Of a stretch of DNA of 64,000 nt, positions 35,001 to 42,557 are shown one piece after another. Origin of the DNA: CS4-C045 sp963844115 (GTDB taxonomy: Bacteria > Planctomycetota > Planctomycetia > Pirellulales > UBA7805); the NCBI GenBank assembly GCA_963844115.1, contig CAWJNN010000046.1, forward strand, positions 1 to 64,000. The letters are read 5' to 3'. Every line of letters starts with the position of its first letter. The stretch's first letter is position 1. A program made the translations under genes and the position numbers. The notes beneath the pieces are model-generated. The model was not told the DNA's origin. It worked only from the letters and a program-made list of their open reading frames with translations, and made no database searches.

Positions 35001-37020
35001 ATTTGATGTTTTCATTGAGGAGATGTTCCGACCGCTGGCCGCTGGAGCACGACTCGTGTTGGCCGGTGCGGACGAGTACCGCGACCCGGCGGCGCTGGTG
35101 AAACTGATCCAACAGCAGCAGGTCTCGATCGTGTTCTTAGTACCGGCTGTTTACGCGGCCGTGTTAGAGGAGGACGGCGTCGGACAGTGCGAATCACTGC
35201 GACATGTTCTGGTTGGCGGAGATGTATTGCCGCCGGAACTGCTGCGGCTGCACCAGGAACTTTTCGACATCCCGCTAGTGAACGGCTACGGGCCTGCCGA
35301 GGCCGCGATATGGGCGACGACCTGGAAATGTGATTCAAGCCATGCGTCACCGCGCGTCTCGATTGGTCGACCCAACCCGAATGTCCAAATCTATATCCTG
35401 GACGATCGGCTGAAGCCCGTATCGATTGGTGTCGAAGGTGAATTGTGTATCGGCGGCGCGGCCGTCTGCCGTGGGTACTTGAATCGCCCCGAGCTAACCG
35501 CAGAAAAGTTCCTCGACGATCCGTTTGTCGAAGGCGACGGCAGGATGTACCGCACGGGCGATCGAGCACGCTGGCTGCCGGACGGCAATATCGATTTTCT
35601 GGGCCGTCGCGACAACCAGGTAAAAATCCGCGGTGTTCGCATCGAAATCGGTGAGATTGAATCAACGATCAAACTGCATCCAGCGGTGAAAACCGCCGTC
35701 GTGGATGTGCGCGAATCCGCGACGGGTGAAAAAACGATCGTTGGTTATGTCATCCCGATCGAACCTGAAGATTTATCGATCCAAGCGATCCGCAGCTTTG
35801 TTGCCAGCCGTTTGCCGTTGTCGATGCAACCGTCTTCGTACGTTCGAATCGATACCATTCCGCTTTCGCCGAACGGCAAGGTCGATCGACGAGCGCTTCC
35901 CGATCCCGTGTTTCAAGGGCCAGACGAAGCGACCGATCAGGCTGCCGCGCAGACAGGTACGGAAGAAAAGCTTGTGCAGATCTGGCGAGAATTGTTGGGC
36001 CATCAAGCTTTTGGTCGCGATGACAACTTTTTCGAAATTGGCGGACATTCCCTGTTGGCCGTGAAGGTCATGTCGCGAGTGCGTGACGAATTCGACACCG
36101 ACATTCCTGTAGCCAGGGTATTTGCCGCGCCGACGATCGCCGGGATTGCCGCGACAATCGACGGTGTTGCCGTCCGCCCGGCACCTTTAAGCACATTGAA
36201 GATTCAACGGGTTGAGCAACCACAACGCAGCGAGCACGACAGCCCACTGGTGCGAATCGGCAATGGCCAAGGCAAGCCGCTGTTCGTGGTGCACGGTATG
36301 GGCGGGTACGTCACGAATTTGATTCCGCTGGGTAAGGCGCTGGTCGACCATTACGAGACGTTCGCCTTGGAGGCGCAGGGACCGTTCGACGAGCGGCACC
36401 CGCACGACAGTATCCCGGAAATGGCACGCTACTATCTGCAGGCGATTCGCCAGCGACAACCGCGCGGCCCGTATCAGCTGGCCGGCTGGTCGCTGGGCGG
36501 TACGATCGCTTGGGAGATGGCCCGACAGTTGATCGCCGACGGCCAGTCCGTGAATCGCCTTGTTCTTTTGGACGCACACCCGCTGTGGAAGGTCGACGCA
36601 TTGGAACATCAAGCGTCGGTCGCCGCGCGGCTTGCGGTGCAGTTAGGCCCCGATTTCGCTGACATCGAGTCCGTGCCTGATGTTCAGCGCTGGTCCACCC
36701 TGTTGTCCCGCGCCCAGGAGTTTGACAGCTTCGGAGCGAAATCGATTCGCTGGCTGGTCGAAACATGCGCGGGGCACCTGGCCGCGATGAATAGCTACGT
36801 TCCGCCGATGCTGGATGTGGATGTCGTGGCACTGTGGGCCCAACAGCGGCAGGGACGCGCGCCGAATAGTGTATGGCGAAAACGATGTCGTGGATTCCAT
36901 TCGGTCAACGTTCCGGGTCACCACTACAGCATGCTGGAAGCGGAAAACGTGGAACAGCTGGCTGCGGAAATCCGCCGCGCGCTGGATGACGATCAACATG
37001 AAATGAGAAAGGCCGGCTAG
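20069..37020 (+). CDS. KS / four-module NRPS megasynthase with terminal thioesterase (five frameshifts)
   Basis: About 5650 residues from a TTG preceded by AAGGAGGG. Order with rough positions: KS (20190-21450; DTACSSS); a linker where an AT should be; carrier 1 (22080-22290; ELGGQSLQA); C1 (HHIIVDG); A1 (23820-26280) interrupted by an FkbM-type methyltransferase; carrier; C2 (HHIVFDA); A2 (YTSGSTGQPKGA); carrier; C3 (HHIAFDA); A3 (YTSGSTGKPKGA); carrier; C4 (HHILFDG); A4 (YTSGSTGRPKGA); carrier; TE (GWSLGG). Hand-read specificity residues 235-331 are tentative: A1 DVNAVSGIC, A2 DALDVLTIW, A3 DANQVSRIG, A4 DVEFVVGIW; I assign no substrates. Single-base breaks lie near 20514, 23618, 29708, 31449 and 32088. 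Five palindromic elements are read in frame. TE release predicts a lipotetrapeptide, linear or cyclic. Confidence 0.93.
21985..22048. repeat. Palindromic element, family A, copy 3, in frame in the NRPS gene
   Basis: A complete 64-base palindrome (left arm GTAGTTCCGCCTCTAGGCGG) lies between the post-AT-type linker and carrier 1 and is translated as Cys-Ser-Ser-Ala-Ser-Arg-Arg and onward. No stop is introduced, because the TAG triplets in the arms are out of frame. Confidence 0.9.
24741..24807. repeat. Palindromic element, family E, copy 1, in frame inside A1
   Basis: Perfect arms of 23 bases (ACGATGGGCCTCCGTGCCCG then TCG) surround a 21-base loop. It is read in frame between CYPLNE and IPIGRPLANY, so it lengthens a loop within the adenylation core, not an interdomain linker. 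A sister copy is at 43032-43104. Confidence 0.92.
25230..26090 (+). other. FkbM-family methyltransferase domain embedded in A1
   Basis: After the A8-type motif (IEIGEIE) the adenylation sequence is interrupted by about 290 residues with a SAM-binding start (CVFDVGANIGIFALHVA), an acidic second strand (IHAFEP) and the FkbM-like block TIDLLKIDVEHGERAVLAGI. Adenylation sequence then resumes with LPKYMVPSSFELLPDMPLTSSGKIDR, which includes the A10 lysine. Insertion after A8 is the usual site for methyltransferases in interrupted A domains. The expected role is methylation of the first residue; FkbM proteins usually act on oxygen. Confidence 0.85.
27226..27268. repeat. Partial family A palindrome, copy 4, in frame in C2
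   Basis: A shortened copy (GTGCCTTCAGGCGG, then GTAGTTCCGCCTTTCGGCGG) is translated as a Val-Val-Pro-Pro-Phe-Gly-Gly-type segment in a loop of condensation domain C2. The frame used differs from copy 3, so two different readings of the same element are tolerated. Confidence 0.75.
27924..27987. repeat. Palindromic element, family A, copy 5, in frame between C2 and A2
   Basis: Complete arms (GTAGTTCCGCCTTTAGGCGG and CCGCCTAAAGGCGGAACTAC) flank a 17-base loop. The element forms most of the linker before the A2 N-terminus (EMFEAWVERSP), translated without a stop. Confidence 0.9.
31093..31182. repeat. Imperfect palindrome, family I, in frame between C3 and A3
   Basis: The outer arms TTAACCGCAAG and CTTGCGGTTA and inner arms GCTGCGCGT and ACGCGCAGC fold about a loop near 31125. 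It is translated as a Pro/Ser/Arg-rich linker before A3. Confidence 0.7.
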
Positions 37021-37040
37021 ACATGGGTGGACGCGGCGCT

Positions 37041-37103
37041 TGTAGTTCTGTCTTTAGGCGGTCCCCAGCCTCGCGCAAGCTGCCTAAAGGCGAAACTACA
37101 AAC
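37041..37103. repeat. Palindromic element, family A, copy 6
   Basis: A slightly decayed copy (TGTAGTTCTGTCTTTAGGCG and GCCTAAAGGCGAAACTACAA) lies between the thioesterase stop and the exporter start. Confidence 0.85.
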
Positions 37104-37136
37104 ACAACCAACTAGATTCACAAAAGAACGAAATTC

Positions 37137-38783
37137 GTGAAACTATTCTTACTATTAGTGCGATCGTCTTGGCTGACTGGCCTGTTGTCCGTGATCCTGG
37201 GCGCGGCCAGCGGCATGGCCAGTCTGCGCTTGATCACGCTGGTTCATGCGGCGCTCAGCGAACCGCCGTCGCAGTCCGTGCGCCTGGCCGGGCTTTTTGT
37301 AATGTTTTGTGTGGTGGTATTGGTGACCCGCATCTTCTCTAAGATCTTGTTGGTTTCCCTCTCCCAGCGCACGGCATCCCGCCTGCGCCGTGAGTTGTGT
37401 TCACGCATCATCGCCGCTCCGCTCGTCAGGCTAGAACAAATCGGATCCCATCGGCTGATATCCAGTCTCACGGGAGATGTCGGTTCGATTACGAACGCAC
37501 TATCCGGCGTGCCCTGGGTATGCGCGAACTCGATGGTTTTGATTTGCGGCGTCATCTATCTGGCCAGCTTATCGGTGACGCTCGCATGTTTTGCGGTGCT
37601 GGTCGCGACATTTGGTGTGATTAGCTACCTGGCAGGCAATCGCTGGGCGAACCGCTACCTGCGCGCGGCGCGCGAAGATCAAGATGAATTAATGAAACAG
37701 TACCGTGCCATGATGCGAGGCATTAAGGACCTGAAAGCCAACGAGCGGCGACGCAGCGACTTCGTCCAAAGCGTGTTATATCCCACCGAAACGACAATGC
37801 GTCGCAACTTGACGATGGGTCAGCGCATTCAAGGTTTCGCGCAAAGCTGGGGCCGGTTGATGGTCTTTATCGGGATCGGCCTGCTGTTGTTCGTCTGGCC
37901 GCAGATCCAAACCGTCGACGCCGCCGAATTGACCGGATACACGCTCACCATCCTGTTTCTGACCTATCCGCTCGATCAGATTGTGGGTTGGCTGCCCGAC
38001 ATGAACCGCGCGTCGATCTCGCTGCGCAAGATCGAAGAACTCGGCCTGCTGATCGATTATCCGGAAGAGCGAAATTGCGGCGCAGCGCCGAGTTCGTTCC
38101 GATTGATTGAACTTCGCGAGGTTACGTATCAATACGAGTCGCCGGATCGTGAGGCGTTTTCGCTGGGTCCCATTAGTATGACGCTGCGGCCAGGCGAAGT
38201 GTTGTTTGCCGCTGGCGGCAACGGAAGCGGTAAAACAACACTGGCGAAGATCGTCACGGGGCTGTACGTGCCTTGCACAGGAGATGTCGTGCTGGACGGC
38301 CTGAATGTCGGTGACGACCAGCGAACGGCCTACCGGCAGTTGTTCTCGACGGTATTTGTCGAAGGAAGTCTTTTCGACCGTCTGCTGGGCGTCGACCACC
38401 AGCGACGGGGGGACGAACTGCAGCGGTGGTTGTCGCTGCTTGGCATCGAAAGCAAGGTCGATACCCAATCCGGCCTGTTAGAGACGAACGAAGTGTCGCG
38501 CGGCCAACATAAGCGGCTCGCTTTGCTGGTGGCCTGCATGGATGATCGTCCCGTCTTTGTGTTCGACGAATGGGCTGCCGAGCAAGACCCCGGTTTCAAG
38601 GAAGTCTTCTATCGACGCATCCTGCCAGAGCTTAAGGCGAAAGGGAAAGCCGTCATTGCCATTACGCACGACGATCGCTACTTCTTTGCTGCCGACCGGG
38701 TCGTGAAACTGGTCGACGGCCGAATGGAGAAGGAAGCGTTGGCGTCGGCAGAGTCGTCCGCGGCAGAAAGGAAGGCCGCATGA
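37137..38783 (+). CDS. Cyclic-peptide-type ABC exporter (SyrD/PvdE-like), fused TM and ATPase
   Basis: This 548-residue half transporter has about six membrane segments in residues 1-300, then a nucleotide-binding domain with Walker A GGNGSGKTTLAK and Walker B VFVFDEWAAEQDP. The signature region reads SRGQHKRLALLVA where most ABC proteins have LSGGQ. That variant, the DEWAAEQDP form and the overall length are typical of exporters found with lipopeptide and pyoverdine synthetases. It would carry the NRPS product or a precursor across the inner membrane. The GTG start follows the NRPS stop by 116 bases, most of them palindrome A copy 6, so one transcript is likely. Confidence 0.92.
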   Translation: MKLFLLLVRSSWLTGLLSVILGAASGMASLRLITLVHAALSEPPSQSVRLAGLFVMFCVVVLVTRIFSKILLVSLSQRTASRLRRELCSRIIAAPLVRLEQIGSHRLISSLTGDVGSITNALSGVPWVCANSMVLICGVIYLASLSVTLACFAVLVATFGVISYLAGNRWANRYLRAAREDQDELMKQYRAMMRGIKDLKANERRRSDFVQSVLYPTETTMRRNLTMGQRIQGFAQSWGRLMVFIGIGLLLFVWPQIQTVDAAELTGYTLTILFLTYPLDQIVGWLPDMNRASISLRKIEELGLLIDYPEERNCGAAPSSFRLIELREVTYQYESPDREAFSLGPISMTLRPGEVLFAAGGNGSGKTTLAKIVTGLYVPCTGDVVLDGLNVGDDQRTAYRQLFSTVFVEGSLFDRLLGVDHQRRGDELQRWLSLLGIESKVDTQSGLLETNEVSRGQHKRLALLVACMDDRPVFVFDEWAAEQDPGFKEVFYRRILPELKAKGKAVIAITHDDRYFFAADRVVKLVDGRMEKEALASAESSAAERKAA

Positions 38784-38798
38784 GACGAAATGACCAAT

Positions 38799-38936
38799 GT
38801 CGAAGATCCCGACTTGTCGGGGTCGAAGATCCCGACTTGTCGGGGTCGAAGATCCCGACTTGTCGGGGTCGAAGATCCCGACTTGTCGGGGTCGAAGATC
38901 CCGACTTGTCGGGGTCGAAGATCCCGACTTGTCGGG
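38799..38936. repeat. Six tandem 23-bp repeats, each a hairpin
   Basis: The unit GTCGAAGATCCCGACTTGTC plus GGG is repeated six times without change, followed by a decayed seventh copy near 38950. Each unit holds the inverted repeat CCCGAC-TT-GTCGGG, so the transcript could form six stem-loops between the exporter and the membrane-fusion gene. Confidence 0.95.
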
Positions 38937-38983
38937 GTCCAACTCCCAATGTCGTAGATCCCGATCCTTCGCGGACCGATCGC

Positions 38984-39009
38984 CCAATAACCAATAACCA
39001 ATAACCAAT
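38984..39009. repeat. 7-bp tandem repeat (CCAATAA) running into a start codon
   Basis: Nearly four copies of CCAATAA end within the ATG of the membrane-fusion gene at 39008. They occupy the place of the ribosome-binding site, and no clear Shine-Dalgarno sequence is visible. Confidence 0.8.
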
Positions 39010-40240
39010 GAGCAGGAAGATCGCACTACTGACCGTGTTGCTCGTGGCCGTTGCAGGCGCCTGGCTGTATTGGCAAACCACCAGCAGCGGTCCTCCGAAA
39101 CTTCGTACGGTTGCGATCGAGCAGCGCGATTTGCGCATAGCCGTCACGGCGTCTGGAACGTTGGAGCCGGACCAGATCGTAGAAGTAAGTTCGCTAACCG
39201 CCGGAACGATCGTTCAATTCGGCCGCGATATCGATCACGCGGACAAGTTCGCGGACGTTGGATCGAGGGTCACGGAGGGATCGCTGCTTGTGCAAATCGA
39301 CAGCGGGCTCTTCCAGGTGGCACAACAAAAAGCGGAAGCAGCACTCCGCTTGGCAGCGGCCGAACTGGGGCGGCTGGAATCACAACTGCAACAGGCCCAG
39401 CGTGATTTGCAAAGGGCCGAGCGGCTGCGGGACACGAATTCGCAGAGCGATTTTGATAAATCCCGCACTGCGTATGACATGGCAAGCGCCGAGCGGGAGG
39501 TGGGCCGAGCACGATTGGAGCAGGCGCGGGCCGAGGCCCAACAAGCAAAGATCAACCTGCATCGCACCACCATACGCTCGCCGATCGACGGCGTCATTAT
39601 CGATCGCCGCGCGAATCTTGGTCAGAACGTTGGCTCGAGTACGTCGTCGGGTCTATTCCTGATCGCCAAAGACCTCTCGCAAATGCGTGTCCGGGCGACC
39701 GTTAGCGAAGCCGACATTGGCAAGATCTACATCGATCAACCCGTCGAGTTTTATGTGGATGCATACCGTGATCAGACGTTTGTCGGTCGCGTTCGAAAGA
39801 TTCTCTTGAACGCGCGGATTCACAACAACGTCGTCAACTACGATGTCCTGGTCGGCATCGACAATTATGACGCGAGATTGCTGCCGCACATGACGGCAAA
39901 TTTAAGTTTCGAGATTGTCCGCCGCGAGAACGCTCAACTCGTGCTGACCGAAGCTCTGCAATGGTGGCCAGAAGAAAAACTGATCGATCCTCATTCCGAT
40001 AGCGTTCGTCGACCACTGGCGTTGGACGAAAAGGAAGAGCTAAGCGAAGGCGACGTGGCAGTCGTCTGGGCGCCGGCAGGTGACGGACAAGTACGGCCCA
40101 TCGAAGTCCGAATTGGAATCGACGATGGCGTTCACACGGAAGTGGTCGCGGATGAGCTTCGCGATGGCATGCCGATCGTTGTCGGTACGACCAAACGCAC
40201 CAGGCTGGCGAGGATTATTCCCAAAGCACGAGGAGGTTAA
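39008..40240 (+). CDS. MacA/HlyD-type periplasmic membrane-fusion protein
   Basis: The protein has 410 residues. One N-terminal membrane anchor or signal segment (IALLTVLLVAVAGAWLYW) is followed by a beta/lipoyl part (VTASGTLEPDQIVEVSS), a long alpha hairpin (residues 100-185, rich in Ala, Gln, Arg and Glu), the second lipoyl half (TIRSPIDGVIIDR) and a beta-barrel/membrane-proximal end. It would bridge the inner-membrane ABC pump encoded 3 bases downstream to an outer-membrane channel, probably the TolC-like protein at 51261-53027. The start overlaps a 7-base tandem repeat, so expression may be weak or unusual. MacA-like function is by family. Confidence 0.9.
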   Translation: MSRKIALLTVLLVAVAGAWLYWQTTSSGPPKLRTVAIEQRDLRIAVTASGTLEPDQIVEVSSLTAGTIVQFGRDIDHADKFADVGSRVTEGSLLVQIDSGLFQVAQQKAEAALRLAAAELGRLESQLQQAQRDLQRAERLRDTNSQSDFDKSRTAYDMASAEREVGRARLEQARAEAQQAKINLHRTTIRSPIDGVIIDRRANLGQNVGSSTSSGLFLIAKDLSQMRVRATVSEADIGKIYIDQPVEFYVDAYRDQTFVGRVRKILLNARIHNNVVNYDVLVGIDNYDARLLPHMTANLSFEIVRRENAQLVLTEALQWWPEEKLIDPHSDSVRRPLALDEKEELSEGDVAVVWAPAGDGQVRPIEVRIGIDDGVHTEVVADELRDGMPIVVGTTKRTRLARIIPKARGG

Positions 40241-40243
40241 CCC

Positions 40244-42458
40244 TTGATCGAACTGACAGACGTCTGCAAGCACTATCGCGTCGGCGAGGCGGACTTGCCG
40301 GTGCTCAAGGGCATCTCGTTGGAGATCGCCGCGGGCGACTACGTAGCGCTGATGGGGGCTTCGGGTTCCGGCAAGACGACGTTGATGAATGTGCTCGGCT
40401 GTCTCGACCAGCTATCGACGGGCCGCTACTTTCTTGCGGGCGTCGATGCTTCCCAGCTGACGCGCGACGAACTGGCCGAGTTTCGCAACCAACAGATCGG
40501 CTTCGTTTTCCAGAACTTCAATCTCCTGCCTGCGCACCTCGGCTCTGGAAAATGTGCTGATGCCAACGATTTACGCTCCGCGCGAACCGAAGCGCGCTCG
40601 CGTCCAGCGAGCGAAAAGCCTACTGGAAGACGTCGGGCTGGGCGGCCGACTCGATCATACTCCGAATCAACTGTCTGGCGGCGAGCGCCAGCGGGTGGCG
40701 ATCGCAAGGGCCTTGATGAACCGCCCGAAACTTTTACTCGCGGACGAACCGACCGGAAATCTCGACTCGCGCACCGAGACCGAGATCATGGAACTATTTC
40801 GGCGACTCAATCGCGAACAAGGCATTACGCTGGTTGTCGTCACGCATGAAGCGGAAGTGTCGCAGCAAGCGGCTCGCATCGTGCACATCAAAGACGGCGT
40901 GATCGCCAACGACACGCGTCCGCCCGGTCACGCGCAGTCAACCGCGCAGGTCCCAAGACGACGTGGCGAACCCACCTTTTCTCCAGGCCGTAGCTGGATT
41001 CGCAAGAATGCAGGGCCCAGGCAGGATCTGAATTCTTGCGAATCCAGCTACAAGAATCCTTCGCGGCATCGCGCTGTGGCCGGTCTCCCGACCGAGCCAC
41101 ACAAACCGACCGCAGGTCTCCCCAATAATCTTGCGACGGGCTCGAAGCCTGCGACACCGACCGCGGGCATGAGTGCGGTGAACGCGATCGCGACCGCCAC
41201 ACGTGCTCTGCGTCGTAACGCGCTGCGGACCGCCTTGACGATGCTGGGCGTCATCATTGGCGTCGCGTCCGTGGTGACGGTGATGGAACTGAGTACCGGG
41301 GCGTCGGCGGCTATTGAGGACACGGTGGCCAGCATGGGCGCCAGCACGATTACGGTTCAAGCAGGTTCTGGCTCCAGTAATGGCCGCCAAAACTGGGTTC
41401 GGCTCACGCCGGACGACGTTAACGCCATCGCCGCTCGATGCCCTGCCGTCCAGGTCGCTGCGCCGATCATCTTCTCGCGCGTCCAACTTGTGCACGGAAA
41501 TCGCAATTGGGTTCCTACATTTGTTATGGGAACGTCGCCCGAATATCTGGAAGCCCGCAATTGGTCGGAACTGGACATCGGACAATCGTTCACTCGGCGC
41601 CACGTCCAGGACAGCGCCAAGGTGTGCGTTATTGGCCAAACCGTGGCCGACAAACTTTTTGGTAGCGAATATCCGATCGGTCAACAGCTGCGCGCCAACG
41701 GCGTGACGCTGCGCGTGCTGGGTGTCCTGGCACCGAAAGGCGCGGACGTCGTTGGGGCCGATCAAGACGACATCATTCTGGCGCCTTGGACAACGTTCAA
41801 GTACAGAATCGACAGCACGATGATGCCGCCACGGATTACCAGTACCTATTCGGATCAAATGCCTGAATTTCAACTGGCCTCGCACCGCGCGCCGGCAAGC
41901 AGTCCCAGGATCCATCAAATCCATGTCGAAGCGCATTCGCCCGATCTGGTCGCGGAAGCCAAGGATCAAATTCACCAGTTGTTGCGTCGGCGCCACCGGC
42001 TCGAACGTGACGACGCGATTCGCATTTCCGACATGACGGAGGTGTCGAAAGTGATGGATAAGATTGTCGGCGGATTATCGGCTCTGGGGTTGGTGATCGC
42101 GGCGGTGTCGCTGGTCGTGGGCGGTGTCGGCATCATGAACATCATGCTGGTTTCGGTTACCGAACGGACGCGCGAGATCGGCTTGCGCATGGCCGTTGGC
42201 GCAAATAGCCGCGCGATCCTCCGGCAGTTCTTGATTGAGGCCACCGTGCTGTGCCTGTTGGGCGGAATTGTGGGGATTGCTGTCGGGCATTTCGGGTCGC
42301 TAGTCGTTGGCGCCGCGATCGGTTGGCCGACCGTGATGTCCCTTTGGGCGCCGCTGGTTGCGGTCGGCGTTGCCGCGAGCGTCGGAGTTATTTTCGGCTA
42401 CTATCCCGCGCGAAAAGCTTCCGTCCTGAACCCCATTGATGCCTTGCGCTATGAGTGA
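40244..42458 (+). CDS. MacB-type ABC efflux ATPase-permease (one frameshift)
   Basis: A TTG start is preceded by AGGAGG. The N-terminal ATPase has Walker A GASGSGKTTLMN, signature LSGGERQRVAIARAL and Walker B LLLADEPTGNLDS. An FtsX-like permease follows, with a first membrane helix (LTMLGVIIGVASVVTVM), a large periplasmic domain and three C-terminal helices (VGGVGIMNIMLVSVTERTRE). An extra base near 40532-40535 splits the ATPase before ALENVLMP. The ATPase-permease linker contains two palindromic elements read in frame (40990-41051 and about 41077-41135). MacB pumps use ATP to push substrates from the periplasm through TolC. Export of the lipopeptide is inferred from position. Confidence 0.9.
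40990..41051. repeat. Palindromic element, family G, in frame in the MacB linker
   Basis: Perfect arms of 20 bases (GTAGCTGGATTCGCAAGAAT and its mirror) flank a 22-base loop. The sequence is translated through without a stop between the ATPase and the first permease helix. Confidence 0.92.
41077..41135. repeat. GGTCTCC/GACCG element, family H, copy 1, in the MacB linker
   Basis: The segment CCGGTCTCCCGACCGAGCC followed by GACCGCAGGTCTCC matches the left half of the element at 48199-48316 inside a glycosyltransferase gene. It is read in frame as a Pro/Thr-rich linker. The boundaries are approximate. Confidence 0.6.
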
Positions 42459-42467
42459 CCAGCGCTC

Positions 42468-42527
42468 GTAGTTCCGCCTTTAGGCGGCCCGTTGCGAAGA
42501 ACGCCGCCTAAAGGCGGAACTACAAAC
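42468..42527. repeat. Palindromic element, family A, copy 7
   Basis: A complete copy (GTAGTTCCGCCTTTAGGCGG and CCGCCTAAAGGCGGAACTAC) lies between the efflux pump and the glycosyltransferase gene. Confidence 0.9.
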
Positions 42528-42557
42528 GGCGAACCCTGAAACGGTAAAACAATTCAA

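Noticed and set aside
12164..37020. PKS and NRPS read as decayed pseudogenes because of seven frameshifts
   Set aside because: All visible catalytic motifs are intact, every break is a single base, and housekeeping genes show the same breaks. Sequence error is the simpler reading.
38799..38936. CRISPR-like array of 23-base repeats
   Set aside because: The units are directly contiguous with no spacers and no cas genes nearby, so this is a simple tandem repeat.
38662..39147. Long overlapping ORFs on both strands across the 23-bp array
   Set aside because: The unit length of 23 bases with no stop on either strand creates open frames automatically. They read into the flanking genes and show no family features.
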